This document shows positions 25,091 to 36,561 of a DNA stretch of 64,000 nucleotides, piece after piece. The translations under genes were made by a program, and so were the position numbers. This DNA is from Stenopsyche tienmushanensis (lineage: Eukaryota > Arthropoda > Insecta > Trichoptera > Stenopsychidae), in NCBI GenBank assembly GCA_008973525.1, contig WACJ01000081.1, forward strand, positions 248,001 to 312,000. Reading direction: 5' to 3'. The first letter of the stretch is position 1. Each line of letters begins with the position of its first letter. The notes beneath the pieces were generated by a model, which saw nothing but the letters and a program-made list of their open reading frames with translations, made no database searches and was not told where the DNA came from.

Positions 25091-25661
25091 TATTAGCTTT
25101 TTATGTATAATAGTTGCCTATAAAAAAGGCTACATTGATAGAGCCTTTAAAAAATGACAATGAAGTTATAACATGCTGGCAAGAACTTTCATTAGATTTA
25201 TTGATGAGAATAATGTGCCGTGAATTTGCTTCAACGTCAGAATATCTGAGAATATGTTTGAAAATTTTAACAGAATATATAATCATTTAATATAATGCAT
25301 TAATACAATCCACTTTATAATAATATATTCAAGTAAATTAATGGTAAATATATATTCTAATACGAGTGCTATTATATTTGCTGAACCGGAAAGTAATCAA
25401 AATTTCGAGACTCACCCTTTTACAGTCAGTTTATATCAGGGTTTCGAGTCGAAGCTGAACCGAAAACAAGGAAAAGATTATTTTTGTCGGAGTGAAAGTT
25501 TGAACTGAACCGTTTTGAAAATATCGGTTTGTTTTGGTTCAGTACACATTCTACGCAAAAGAAAATTTGGTTTAAATCTTAACTCTATTCATTCATGTAT
25601 CAGTTTATAACTTCTCTGAATGCTCTTAAGTATCTACGTGACCTTATCATGAACCAAAACA

Positions 25662-25979
25662 TTGCTCCGACAAATCAGAGATAACGAAACTCAATATAAA
25701 AAATGCGGTCGTTCCACACTCGCCATGCAAAACACCGTGGTGAGTCAGTCGCCTTTTGAGAGTGAAGAAATCGACATGTTTCGGAGATACTTCGCAGAAT
25801 TTCAAATAAAGCTTTACAAATTACGTTTAACTGTAATTAGGCATTCTCGCTTGTTAAGATATTCCAAAATAATACTCCAAAATGGCAAAAAGAAAGTCAC
25901 CGAAAGAAATGTAGTCGAAAACCAGGACTGCATATTGGAGACTGCTTTCAAAGATACTATACACAATGAAAAATATTAA
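25662..25979 (+). CDS. Unassigned 105-codon frame inside hAT-A
   Basis: The frame starts MLRQIRDNETQYKKCG and has a basic C-terminal half. No transposase motif is recognisable. It may be a decayed piece of the carrier element's protein, or chance. It has no signal peptide or membrane segment. Confidence 0.2.
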   Translation: MLRQIRDNETQYKKCGRSTLAMQNTVVSQSPFESEEIDMFRRYFAEFQIKLYKLRLTVIRHSRLLRYSKIILQNGKKKVTERNVVENQDCILETAFKDTIHNEKY

Positions 25980-25994
25980 ATATATTTTTTAACT

Positions 25995-26465
25995 AATAAA
26001 CATTTTATTGAAACACATTATTGTCTAAACCAGCGGTTTTTAAACTTATGTAGTTTGCGGACCCCTTTTTGAGCAAAATTTCTTTCGCGGACCTCCTCAG
26101 TTTTTTTTTGGCGGATCTTATTCCAACCCTTCTGACTTAATTTTTCAAACAAACAAACATTTATTGGTCAAATATTGGTCAAAATAGAACTTCTTTCAAT
26201 ATTTTCTGTAAATAATTCCAAGAAAATATCTTGTTCAAGTATAGATAAACGTTTTTTTTTAAATATTTTCGCGGACCCCCAGGGATCCTCGGACTCCAGT
26301 TTAAGAACCGCTGGTCTAAACATATATCTAATGTCAATAAATAATTGATAAATCTTGTTTATACTTCATAATCGTGAATGTTATGTATCAGTGCTCTTTC
26401 AATGGAAATTAATACCGACCATCACAACACCCATGTCCAAATTTAATACGTCCGCAAAGGGTTAA
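25995..26465 (-). mobile_element. TTAA-bounded (piggyBac-like) element, copy 1
   Basis: The sequence is an inverted copy of 62758-64000 minus the inner insertion. Similarity stops exactly after CGTCCGCAAAGGG-TTAA (26449-26465). Read on the reverse strand this is TTAA-CCCTTTGCGGACG, the layout of a piggyBac-type end, whose family duplicates TTAA and commonly begins CCC. The other end is not resolved: similarity runs at least to 25995, where the second copy leaves the window. No transposase is visible, so this is non-autonomous. piggyBac assignment rests on the TTAA and CCC only. Confidence 0.55.
26031..26313. mobile_element. hAT-B element, 283 bp, non-autonomous
   Basis: Terminal repeats are CAGCGGTTTTTAAACT on the left and, on the reverse complement, CAGCGGTTCTTAAACT on the right. 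An exact 8-bp duplication GTCTAAAC flanks it at 26023-26030 and 26314-26321. Subterminal GCGGACCCC motifs occur near both ends. There is no coding capacity. The same insertion, at the same place in the surrounding TTAA element, is present at 62910-63964. Confidence 0.88.
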
Positions 26466-26839
26466 AAACGATAAATTGAAACAGTTTTAAATAAATATAG
26501 GAAACTTTCATATTTGGAAATAAATATAACGAAAAATCTTGTATACTTCATCTATGAATATACGATTTTTTTCGCTTAATAAATATATTATACACATCTA
26601 GCTCTAATTATTATACCTATAATTAATTATTTATAATACATTTGAATAGGAAATTTATGGACCCAATGGTTGGTAATAGAAATAGAAAATAGTATGTTAA
26701 CAAGCAAATCAACAGTAATTAAAGAGAATAAATTCGATAATATTTTTATGTAGATCAAAGATAGAGTAGAATCGAAAAAAACATTATTTTATTTGTAAAA
26801 CGAGCATTGAAACGAAAAAAATAACGATTCAAAGCCCTG

Positions 26840-27469
26840 GTTTTTATCGAGACATGGTTCACGAAACACTCTTTTTTTCTAATGTTATTTATAAGCGTAA
26901 ATCTCATTTAAATGCGTTATAATTCGATAAAAATTGCTTATATGTGAATTTTTTAAAAAGGAAAACTTTTCCAAAAAATAGAGAATTGTCAAGTACACAA
27001 TTTTTCATAGTCCACAGCTTAGAAGCATCATCATCGTATAAGTAAATTTTATGAATGGGATATTACAGAAGTTATTCATTTTGAGAAACAACAACGTTTT
27101 ATGGCAATATAATGGTTGAATATTACACACTATGATTACCATTTGTTTAAGTTCTTAGAACACATATGTAAGCTTTTATGTAAGAAGGTGTTTTCGATTT
27201 TTACTATCCAAGTATTCCTTTGAGGAAGTAAATATGACATATGATGGAAGACATGTATTAATGATGAACATGATTATATTAGTGCTTCATCTGGTCAAAA
27301 TGAGATTATGGTCCCAATGTGAGCTATAGGTGTCTTCAACAGGATTGCTGTTAAATCTTAGACATAGTGTGTGCGCATAATCTCTCGAATACAAGATACC
27401 CCCATTTAGACAAACCGATTCACAAATTCATATTAAATAACATAATACATTTTTACGGTTTTAGAAGAG
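26840..27469. other. AT-rich spacer, nothing recognised
   Basis: AT-rich with only short frames and no repeat shared with the rest of the window. Confidence 0.45.
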
Positions 27470-28100
27470 AACCGCGATTTATGCGGGGCGCAAAATTGCG
27501 CATAGACGCTTTTATTACAGTCCATTGTGCGAAGAAGAGCGTCATTTAGATGTTTGATTTATCTTTACAGGATACAATGCCCAATGGTTTGATTCTTTAT
27601 TAAACGTCCCATAAGATAAATCTTTTATGGGCCCATTTGATAAATGTAAAACATCGTTTACAACTAGGGCGCGTGTCACATCCAAAAACTTGCCGAAGCA
27701 ATCCCGAAGAAATCGTCGGCGGGCCAAGGGAGGGCCGTAAAATCGCTGAAGAACAGAAAGAAAGGACGAAAAAAACAAATATCATAAAAAATGTCTTTTC
27801 CAAAAAAGAAAACCTCTCCCCGCCCATGGTTATTTACGACGGCGGCGCGAGAAAGGAAAAAAACGACGATAGTCGTAAAAAGAAGTTCGGGGGGAGAATG
27901 TTGCCCCCCCCCCATTCTATCCGCAGGAGGGATGAGATGATAAAACTATAAATATTGTCAAAAACATCGGAAAATCTACGAAGAAACATTTTCAATATTT
28001 GCCGGCAGGTTTTCCTCTCCTTAAGCCTTCTTTGTGGCGCTGCGCCGAGGAAAGATTTGCGAAATGTTGTCGTTTCGAAGGTTTACACGCGAATATAGAT
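27470..28100. promoter_or_regulatory. GC-richer island open in several frames
   Basis: Frames of 75-104 codons overlap on both strands between 27542 and 27951, showing a stop-poor, purine/pyrimidine-skewed stretch and not a gene. It contains a run of ten C (27904-27913) shortly after a G-run near 27888. Candidate conserved noncoding block. Confidence 0.38.
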
Positions 28101-28949
28101 GTTATTAGACGGAAGAAAAAAGTTTATGGGAAATCTGAATTTTCGTGACGTATACGTCATAGTAGCTTTATATTTGAGGACATTGATTCATATTGTTCTA
28201 AATCAGATGGAACGAAAGGGGAATGGAAGAAATCCAAATGAGTCATACGCAGAATTTCACCAAACCGTATTGGCGAAATCGAAGATGAATATGTTTCAAA
28301 GAACTACTCTTACAGGCCATTTTTTTCTCAGATTTTTTTTGCATAAATAATAAGGGATAGTTAGATTGGGTGCAATAAATTTGAAAAGTAAGAAATATTC
28401 ATACATCCGATCTAATATTAAAACACAATTTAAAAATAATGATAAGTATGACTTAAAAAATTTTCTATCTTAATTAGAAAATAATTCAAATAATCTTATC
28501 CAAATTTAACCAAATCATTGAGAACCGTCTTAACACATTTTAAGAGGGGATGCCTAGTACTATCTATCATATTGATTTAACGTAGGGTAGTAGTACCTCT
28601 CCACACAAGTAGTTACTACCGAAAATACCACATTGAGCGTCGTTATTAGAACAAAATCCAAGCTTTTATGGAGTGATGATAAATAAAATCGCCCAAATGT
28701 TGTATGAGTGTAATTTATATATTGCGCAATTATTATTCATCACTAAAACAGCTTTAAATTAGATTAAATTAGAATCACTTGTGTGTTTTATCATATTTAG
28801 GGAAAATATCTAAAATTCATGATTTAAACTCATTAATTTATTTTTAAATAACGCTTCAAAATGTATTGTTGTACGAGATCGCTTATAATTCGCAATTAAA
28901 TATTGAGAATCATTTGAAATGAAATGAAACACGTTTTCAGAGAACTTGT
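28101..28949. other. AT-rich spacer, nothing recognised
   Basis: It includes an 83-codon plus-strand frame (28099-28350) without family resemblance. Otherwise AT-rich and featureless. Confidence 0.4.
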
Positions 28950-29760
28950 ATCGGTTACAAATCACGTTTCGAATCACGTCTATCTACATCGAATTGTTCG
29001 AAGAATTTTCATTTGAAACGGTCAAACGATAGCCACGATTCGATTACATAATAAATTTTGACAGTTGTGTTCTTTCATCCTTTGTTGGCTCGAGGCATAT
29101 CAAATTTGATCAAGGTCTTCGCCTAAATTTATATCGCAATAAATTTATAATACGGGATAGAATAAGGGTGGCTCGAAATTAAATACAATACAAGCAATCG
29201 CATCCGCAAGTGTGTGTCGTGTATTGCATCATCAGGCGCAAATATACAAAAGGACGTTTTGGATCGAAAACATTAAGCACGTCCGTATAAAATCATTTAA
29301 TCCCGGATACGTCGCTCGAAAAATGCCAAATGAAGACTTCGCAGTGAATAAAACAAGCCTAAATGGCATTTCAAGGGTGAAATGGGTAGTTGGAAAGCGA
29401 CAAACATTGGTTTTATCTACTCCCGGAACAGTATATTCAAAATAGTGGAAACATTACTTGATAAACGATACAGGTGGAACGGCCACAGTAAGCGATAGTC
29501 CTCCGTTAACGAGCTATTGAATAGCTCACGTAGGCTATCCCATAGACAGTCATCTAGCTATAGCAAAGTGCTTCGGTGAGAGGAGATGCTCTCCTGAATG
29601 GAGCACAAAACCGGATGATATCCGATAAGCTTCGGTCCATAAAAGCGACCGACTGAAACGAGTGAATCAGTATTGAATTCTTCCCGGCTGCAACCATTCT
29701 CCCAAAGACGTCGTTTTCGGGCGAGATAAAAGACGCTTTTAGAACAATGAGTCAATTTAG
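28950..29760. promoter_or_regulatory. GC-richer non-repetitive island
   Basis: Unique CpG-containing sequence. A 77-codon plus frame (29212-29445) and a 65-codon minus frame (29558-29755) have no known relatives. Candidate conserved noncoding element. The spacer 29761-30639 is AT-rich with nothing recognised. Confidence 0.35.
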
Positions 29761-30639
29761 CAAATTTAAAAGGAACTGCAATCTCAAAAAATAAAACACG
29801 CCCAGCAAACGATTGATCATTTCATGCTCATTTAATCATTCCGCACTTGAATAATTCCATGAAACGCTGAGCAATGCACTTAATATTGGTTGCATTCATA
29901 AATGAAAATTAGAAAGCGAATCCTTTGTGTTGAAGTTCTTGTGACGCATGCCAAATAAAAATCGCAAATGTAACATCATCAGACTTTCTTATTATAAAGT
30001 CCTTGTTCTTTGAAGCCACACTATGATACATAAATCATGAAAATGAGCAATAAATATGATACATTAACGCTTATTACATACGATAATACATTTTTTCAAT
30101 GAAGATCTGATGTAAATCTGTAGCTATCGAACTCGTGTATGAATAGCATTAATAAGACATTTCAATGCATTATTTATTCCATAGATCTGATGATGATTAA
30201 TGATTGAACATATTAAACCTATACACGGCTGAGAACCTAATTGATATATTATTATTGCTTTGGGGAGATTTACTGCATGAACTATCGGTTGCATGATTTA
30301 TTGATAAATAGTATCTAGCATTTATACTGGGCAAAATAACATCGACCAATTTAGCTAGTAATGTAATTAGAATTGCATTTAAAATAGCTTTGGGTGCAAA
30401 ATTTGAATAAGTTGGAAGAGTGACTATAATTCCACTATTCACTTGTAGATCCTTTTCTATCTCAAATTCCGATTCCAATTATCCTAATTTAACGATAAGA
30501 AGAAGGCAGTTGAAAACCAATGGAAAACGTGATGAAAATAGCAGAAATTGCCTAAATCTCAAACATATATTTTTTCAAAATATAGTACGAGAAAACTTTT
30601 GGTCCATCTTGTAGTTTATCTCATTATATATATATTATA

Positions 30640-30703
30640 TACGTTTATGTTATCATCTTATTTCCTCGAAATCAAATATTATCCTAACCTTGAACGTTTC
30701 ATA
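30640..30703 (+). repeat. Repeat X, left copy
   Basis: This about 64-bp stretch recurs directly at 32083-32150. Shared strings include TTATG, TCGAAATCAAATATTATC or its near variant, and CCTTGAACGTTTCATAT. The two copies bracket the Tc1 and mariner fossils. Confidence 0.75.
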
Positions 30704-30705
30704 TA

Positions 30706-31386
30706 CACTACCAACAATAAGTTACAAATAATGTATTTCTTTATTATTTTCAATACTATAATGTTAATACAAATGTATTTCCATTAAAAAAATGCATTAT
30801 ACCATTAGAAGACACCAGGAGACATGGATTTTAAAGGACAGGAAAATACCGGACCGCCCAAAATCTACTACGAACGCCAAGGATAACTTCATTATATTAT
30901 CATCAAAAATAAACCGTCATCTTCCAGTTCTTCAGTTTCTTTCAAAATTAAATGAAACTGGATTATCTGATGTATCACTTTTTGTGTGTATACCAAATTG
31001 AATCCATATAAATTTAATGGATGCTTAGCACTCAATTCAAATGAATTCAATACACAAAAAATAACACTTTGGGACAAATACATAAAAAATGGATAATTGA
31101 TGATTGAAAAGTGTTTTATGGACGGATAGATCTAAATTTGGAATTTAGGGACTAAATTAGAATCAAAGAGTTTAATAAAAAACGGTAAATTCAGGTCATC
31201 AAATATTATATTGAAATATCACATTAGCAATATAGTGATTCTAATCATATTTTTAAATTCTTTTTCATTTTATTTAATGCAAAATAATGTTATTTTTAAC
31301 ATTGTATGTCACATATTTTTGATTAGTTATACTGATGACATATTTTCGCGAAATACTAAGAGCTTTCAAACTTATTGTTGGTAGTG
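30706..31386 (+). mobile_element. Tc1-family element, 681 bp, decayed
   Basis: Inverted ends CACTACCAACAATAAGTT (30706-30723) and its exact reverse complement at 31369-31386 are each bordered by TA (30704-30705 and 31387-31388). TA targets and this layout fit Tc1/mariner. The element is roughly half the usual 1.3-1.6 kb length, so it has lost internal sequence. Confidence 0.8.
30792..31150 (+). pseudogene. Tc1 transposase fossil
   Basis: The frame from 30792 reads through HQETWILKDRKIPDRPKSTT, then KDNFIILSSKINRHLP and LSKLNETGLSDVS. This is the second helix-turn-helix and GRPK-type hook of Tc1 transposases. After a frameshift, a Trp/Asp block appears as KKWIIDDWKSVLWTDRSKF near 31080-31135. 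It corresponds to the family's 'W..EDW..VLWSDESKF', which carries the first catalytic aspartate (D1). The rest of the catalytic domain is missing. Confidence 0.78.
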
Positions 31387-31392
31387 TATATA

Positions 31393-32082
31393 CGAGGCGT
31401 ATCCGGAAAGTAAGTGTACTGTGACAATAACGGTTTGTTTTTTAAGGGTTGACCATACTGAGTGATAGAAGGGGATCTCCTGAGAAAGCGAACATAGCAG
31501 GAATACGATAGTACGTAAATTCACATTGTAGTGTCCAGTTGCGTGAAAGATGTCGGTAAGAAATCCCGCCAAATGCGAGCGGGCCAATAGCGCCTGCGAG
31601 CTTCTTGCGCGATTTGAATTGGAAGGTGAGGATTTTTGTGTTCTATTGTGACTGGAGATAAAAATTGGGTGGATCTTCAACTCAAAAGAAGTATTTTTTA
31701 AAAAAAGAGGGATATTCTGACAAGAGGAATGTGCTTGTTGCATAGCAATGCCCATCCTCACACAGCCTTAGCCACCAAGGAACTCTTGGACTTATTTGGA
31801 CTTGATGATGTTTTGAATCACTCCTCTCGTATTCCCCTGACTTGGCGCCTTCAGATTATAATCTTTTCACATGGGTGGAATTAATTTTTAACCGACGAGT
31901 ATGTGCAAAAGGAGAGTTCTTCGAGGAGTACATAAGGAAGCTTGTGCCACAGCTGACCAGATGCATTAAATAGGATGGCAATTATGTTGAAAAATAATGA
32001 ACAAATGTGTCAATAATATCCTAGTTTTTTTTTAAATACACTTTTTCTAAAAAAATTTAGTACACTTATTTTCGGGATATGC
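31393..32082 (+). mobile_element. Mariner of a separate lineage, decayed
   Basis: The left end is CGAGGCGTATCCGGAAAGTA and the right end, reverse-complemented, is GCATATCCCGAAAATAAGTG; both continue AAGTGTACT. TA flanks the element at 31391-31392 and 32083-32084. It inserted four bases after the Tc1 target duplication. Its about 690-bp length indicates large internal loss. Confidence 0.75.
31550..31980 (+). pseudogene. Mariner transposase fossil (lineage 3)
   Basis: The start MSVRNPAKCE at 31550 is typical of a mariner N terminus. After about 25 residues the frame is joined by deletion to a D1 block, VTGDKNWVDL, near 31650. The D2 block reads HSNAHPHTALATKELL, so the catalytic Asp of HDNARPH is replaced by Ser. 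The YSPDLAPSDYNLF block at 31825-31865 is recoverable only after a frameshift. Inactive. Confidence 0.75.
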
Positions 32083-32150
32083 TACGCTTATGAATTTTAT
32101 CATTATATTTCCACGAAATCAAATGTTATCTTACCCTTGAACGTTTCATA
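32083..32150 (+). repeat. Repeat X, right copy
   Basis: Direct copy of 30640-30703. The copy begins with the TA that also serves as the mariner's right target, so the mariner appears to have inserted into X-type sequence. Confidence 0.7.
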
Positions 32151-32269
32151 TGTATACAAAATCCAAAATTTTCACACATTATTTTTGTATACATTTTATG
32201 CGGTAGGTTAGTCATTATGGCCGCCGTTAATTAAAAATAAATATGTACAACCCAAACAAAATATTTTGT

Positions 32270-32720
32270 TTCCATCAAGCGAAATTTATGGGACGATACA
32301 CTCGGAGGATAATCAAAGTGTCATCACGAGACGAAATCTGATAGAGTCCAACATCATACAAACTGTTTTATTAGCGGGATGAGGCGGAGAGTGTGTCATA
32401 AAACTAGGGCGATGATGTCGTGACAGGGTCGCAAGGGTTTCCACGTTTTAAAAGCCTTTGTAATTACCCTCGCCCACGCAATTTTCCATGTGAAACGTGT
32501 GAAAACCTTTTTTCCGCATTGTTCTGTAAAGCTTGTGTTGTGCTGTTTGAAAATATCTCCCAATATAGTTTCGAATGAAAGTCCACAAACGCAGCCCATC
32601 TCGCTTTCTCTATAGAGCAAAGAGCGAGACGGTGCCTGCGACCCCATGAGCCCGCGGTGCATATTTTAACGGACGTCCTCGCTGTTGCGACTTTTAATCA
32701 AAAATCGCTTAACACTTTTT
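32270..32720. promoter_or_regulatory. GC-richer non-repetitive island
   Basis: Unique CpG-containing block. An 88-codon minus frame (32396-32662) has no family resemblance. Candidate conserved noncoding element. Confidence 0.33.
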
Positions 32721-34215
32721 AGTCGGTTTTGGCGAAACAACAAACACTGCGGAAAAAATTAATGGAAAAATAAATATGATATAATCGCACCCAAAAAAAA
32801 AATCGTGTTAACTCACAAAAAAATAATCTATTACGGGAGTAATTTATTAAGGCGATAACAACCATGCGGAAAGAGGCAAAAATATATTCATGAACGACAG
32901 GTATATTAAAAAGTTCGCTCCGTTTCGTTTGATGTCTAGGCAAAAAAGGGTTTTATAACACGATTGGCGAAAGCTACTCGCAAATGCAAAAGGTCACAAA
33001 TATCTGTTTTATCTAGCATTAAGGTCATCAAAAGGGCTTATTTTTAGGCGAATCGATGGTATTGGAATTTATTTTCGAATATGAACAATTTTTAAAAATC
33101 ATTAACATGTACAAATGTTCCCTTTTGTAAATATTTTCGGATCATAGCAATGAAATAAGAAAAAAAAAGTCAGTATAAATAATTAACATTATAAAATAAA
33201 CATGTGGCTTACATGATTTACATTCTTCCTTTGCATATATTCATGATTTTATCATATGTGTTATATCGATGGGATCATGTTTCAAATATTTGAGACTAAG
33301 GAAAGAAATACACCCAAATATTATTTGCAAAAAAAAAATCAATTGAACAATCTAAACCACAGGTAGGCCACATCCGTTTGTATTAAATCCACAATTTGAT
33401 TATTTGATAAATATAATAGAACGCCCTCTAACTATATGGTTAGTTAAAGTGTTATTAAGGACACATGATTATTAAAAATATGTATGTTGAGGTAAATGTC
33501 AACGATAATTTGGTATTGAAGAGAATTACAACAATCACAAAAAAATAACAATGATGAATGAATGATGATTATAAAAACGTCCTGAATTATTCATTGTAAT
33601 AAATTTGCAGTAAAAATATGATGCGCAATTTTTAATATTATTAAATTTTACCTTAATATATCGGCTCAATAATATATTAATTTAATTTAAACAGTATATT
33701 AACTTTGCATCAAATTTTAATACAGTGGGCTACTCCTTTCGATCGATTTTCTTATTCTGAAGAAATTAACATTAAGATTTTTCATAAATTAAATATAAAT
33801 TTATACACGATGATAATTTGGCATCTCAGGGACAGATCTCAATCCATTAAAAATAATCAAGTCTTAACACTTTATCCCAAACATGTGCCACATATGGACG
33901 ACAACTTATAAAAAACTGCCACATCAAAAAAAATCATAAGAGAATGATTCACATCACGGATTTAAATCAGAATATAATAGAATAAATAAATCAAAAAGTA
34001 TGTTTTTAGGATGACCCAAAAATATTCGCGTTTATAATATATATACATACCAAAAATATATAGTGAAAATAAATATAATTCAGTTTTTTTGTAACGAACA
34101 TTTAATTGCGATAGAAAATGTATTAACATTTTCTAACGCATTGGCAGTCTGTTGATCATTTTACCTTTTTAACCAAAAATATCAGATTTAAGAGTAAAAA
34201 ATGATTTTAAATGTA
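32721..34215. other. AT-rich spacer, nothing recognised
   Basis: AT-rich, with short frames only. A small palindrome AACTATATGGTTAGTT lies near 33429-33444. No transposon ends noted. Confidence 0.45.
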
Positions 34216-35118
34216 TTAGGGTGTCCTATAAGTTTCTTTCGTTTTCATTCGTATTAGATCAAAATTTATTGAATAATATATGGTCCATGCTATTCTATTA
34301 CCTTTCTCCATCTCTACGGAAGCCTCTTAATGCCTTCTTGTCAAAATTTCCCAGGTTTGTTGGCAAAATATTGATCAAGGTACATTTTTTATATCTATTT
34401 TTTGAATTAAATTTTTTATCACGTCAAGAATTTTTCAATGAAAGAAATAAATAATAATCTGAAGAGGCAATGTCCTGAGAGTATGGAGGATGAGGTAAAA
34501 CATCCCAGTCAAATGATAATTATTTATTTCTGACGAGCAAAGACACATGAGGCCGGGCGTTATCGCGATGAAAAACAACGCCTCGTCTGTACGCTAATTC
34601 TGGCCATTTTCTGGCAATTGCATCCTTTAGATTGTCTAGTTGGAAACAATACTTTGTTGAATCGATCGTTTCACCTTACTGAAGTAGCTCATAATAAACT
34701 ACTCTCTTCCAGTTCCAACAAATGCATAGCAAAACTTTTTTTGGATGTAGGCCAGGTTTAGCTACAGTTAAGGCTTCTGTATCTTTGGTCCGAGACCGTT
34801 TACGTTGGATATTCACATAGAGTATCCAACTTTCATCTCCAGTGACAAGTCTCTTCAAAAAAGGTTGGCTATTATGTCGTTGGAGAAGAAGATTGCATAT
34901 TGAAATACGCTGAAGTTTATTTGAGTCAGTCAGTTCATGAAGAACCCACACATCTGAACGATTGAAGTAGCCCAATTTAGTCAAATGATTATGGACGGAT
35001 GTTCGTGGAATTTCTAGCTTGTTAGCTATTTCGCGAATAGTATATCGCGGGTTTTCTTCAACCATGGCTATGATTAGATCTGTGTTCGTAGCGGAAAGAA
35101 ACTTATGGGACAACCTAA
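34216..35118 (-). mobile_element. Mariner copy 2, 903-bp deletion derivative
   Basis: Ends are TTAGGGTGTCCTATAAG (left) and, reverse-complemented, TTAGGTTGTCCCATAAG (right), with TA on both sides (34214-34215 and 35119-35120). The same lineage as copy 1 but with the original 5' junction preserved. After the terminal GTTTCTTTC and seven further bases the sequence enters AACACAGATCTAAT, that is, codons about 70-90 of the normal protein. The N-terminal coding region is therefore deleted. The identical junction occurs in copy 3 and in the fragment at 37893. Confidence 0.88.
34230..35113 (-). pseudogene. Mariner transposase pseudogene (copy 2)
   Basis: From 35113 the frame reads MSHKFLSATNTDLIIAMVEE, then the second helix-turn-helix (YTIREIANKLEIPRTSVHNH), linker WVLHELTDSN, the D1 block LVTGDESWILYVN and the block HPKKVLLCICWNWK. 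It stops at 34676 within ELLQ-stop-GETID. Downstream frames still show the region encoding ARPHV and YSPDI but with frameshifts. The opening MSHKF is encoded by the terminal repeat itself, a by-product of the deletion. Confidence 0.85.
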
Positions 35119-35559
35119 TATTTCCACTTTAATAGGTTTAATTTCAAACGGTTTTATTATTGACATCTTTTAATCAACGTCCTCGAGTTAAATTTAATCA
35201 TGCTCGATGAAGAGGCTCGTCTTTGAAGTCTCGCAGTTGGGTCTATTCACTATGTGTATCACGTGAGTCATCTCGATTGTAATATCACCATGTTGATTTT
35301 ATTTATGATATGAAATTGATGCAAGAATAGAAATATAGTTTATTTGCTATGGTGTAATTTAAAGGAGTAACAATTTCCTCAAGACATTCTACAAAAACAG
35401 ATCTGATAAATCATCCCCTTCCACTCAAAACAAACACTTCTTGCAATGTAATAAAATTTCCTTGTAAATTATCTTGATGTTGTGATAACAGAAAAGTAGT
35501 TAAATATTCTGGAAATATATATTTTAACGACTTTATCGTGTGGTTAAACATCGCCACCA
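35119..35559. other. Spacer, nothing recognised
   Basis: Mixed composition. The first 16 bases outside the mariner terminus (ATATTTCCACTTTA and neighbours) are shared with the flank of mariner copy 3 at 43131. Nothing else recognised. Confidence 0.4.
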
Positions 35560-36060
35560 TGGTATCTCGACTTTCTGGAATTCGACTGTTCCGTGGTTAT
35601 TTCGGTATAGTTTTAATTGCAAGTCTTGAAACATGTGCAGTTAGTAATGCACGAATCGCGTGAGACCGGATACTAATAAAATTTCACAGAAATATACATG
35701 CCGGAGTCGAATGGGTTGAGAATGTCCGCTTAGAATACCATGTATTGAGTCATTAAATTGAAGGCGGTTTGTTTTGGGCCTCTAAATTTTTAATGTCGAA
35801 TCATTCCCCAGTCATTATCAATGAACGAATTGAATCAAAGAGATTATATCCGCACAATTTAATAATCAATTTACTTGACACTCGGAAACGGAAATAGACT
35901 ATTGTATCTAGGGTCGGGTTGCTTCAAAAGCTTTATTGTTAATTGTCAATCGCTCAAGTTGTTTCATACTCTCGATACTGCTCCATACGCGTCGGCTTCG
36001 TTATACGTCGCTTGAAGATTTAGAATACATACATGTTATAATGTTTTTTTAAGGTATCGT
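35560..36060. promoter_or_regulatory. GC-richer non-repetitive island
   Basis: Unique sequence with CpG clusters near 35570-35700 and 35980-36060 and no reading frame of note. Candidate conserved noncoding element. The spacer 36061-36540 holds nothing recognised. Confidence 0.3.
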
Positions 36061-36561
36061 ATTCGTTATCGGATGTAGGCGATCTCAATGGAAGACTTAT
36101 CTAGGAAAAATATTTTTCATATGGTATTTTCTCATTGCCTTTCACATGTGGCTCAGATAAAATAGGATTATTTGGACAGGATTTTTTCACATAGCCCCAA
36201 ATCTTATAACCTAGACCCAGAAATTGAATTTTTCAATAAAATTCGATCGTTTATTGTTGACATGAGAAGTTTCATTGTACCTTTAGAATTATCACTTGAC
36301 ACCATGCAGATATCATTTTCAATGATGATCAATGTCATTGATTCAAACAATATGAATGAATTGAATAGATATACTGTCTAGACAAAATTAGAGTAGGTCA
36401 CATAAAAATGGCATTTAAAAGAGGAAACCTGTGATCTTAATAACGTACATTTCAATGTCAACTGGATCAATATATTTGATTTGGTGATTCGGAATTTAAG
36501 TACAAAACATGGTAATAGTGAATGATATTGATAATGAAACGGTTTTGAATTTTTTATATTT

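Larger units (their letters stand above)
25437..26839. mobile_element. hAT-A element carrying nested insertions
   Basis: The left end is CAGGGTTTCGAGTCG. The right end, on the reverse complement, is CAGGGCTTTGAATCG, with 12 of 15 positions identical. They are flanked by 8-bp duplications GTTTATAT (25429-25436) and GTTTTTAT (26840-26847), one mismatch apart. Both features fit hAT. The interior holds repeated AACCGAAAAC-like motifs near the left end, an unassigned 105-codon frame (25662-25979), and a TTAA-bounded element that itself contains a smaller hAT. A solo terminus of the same family lies at 11197-11322. Confidence 0.65.
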
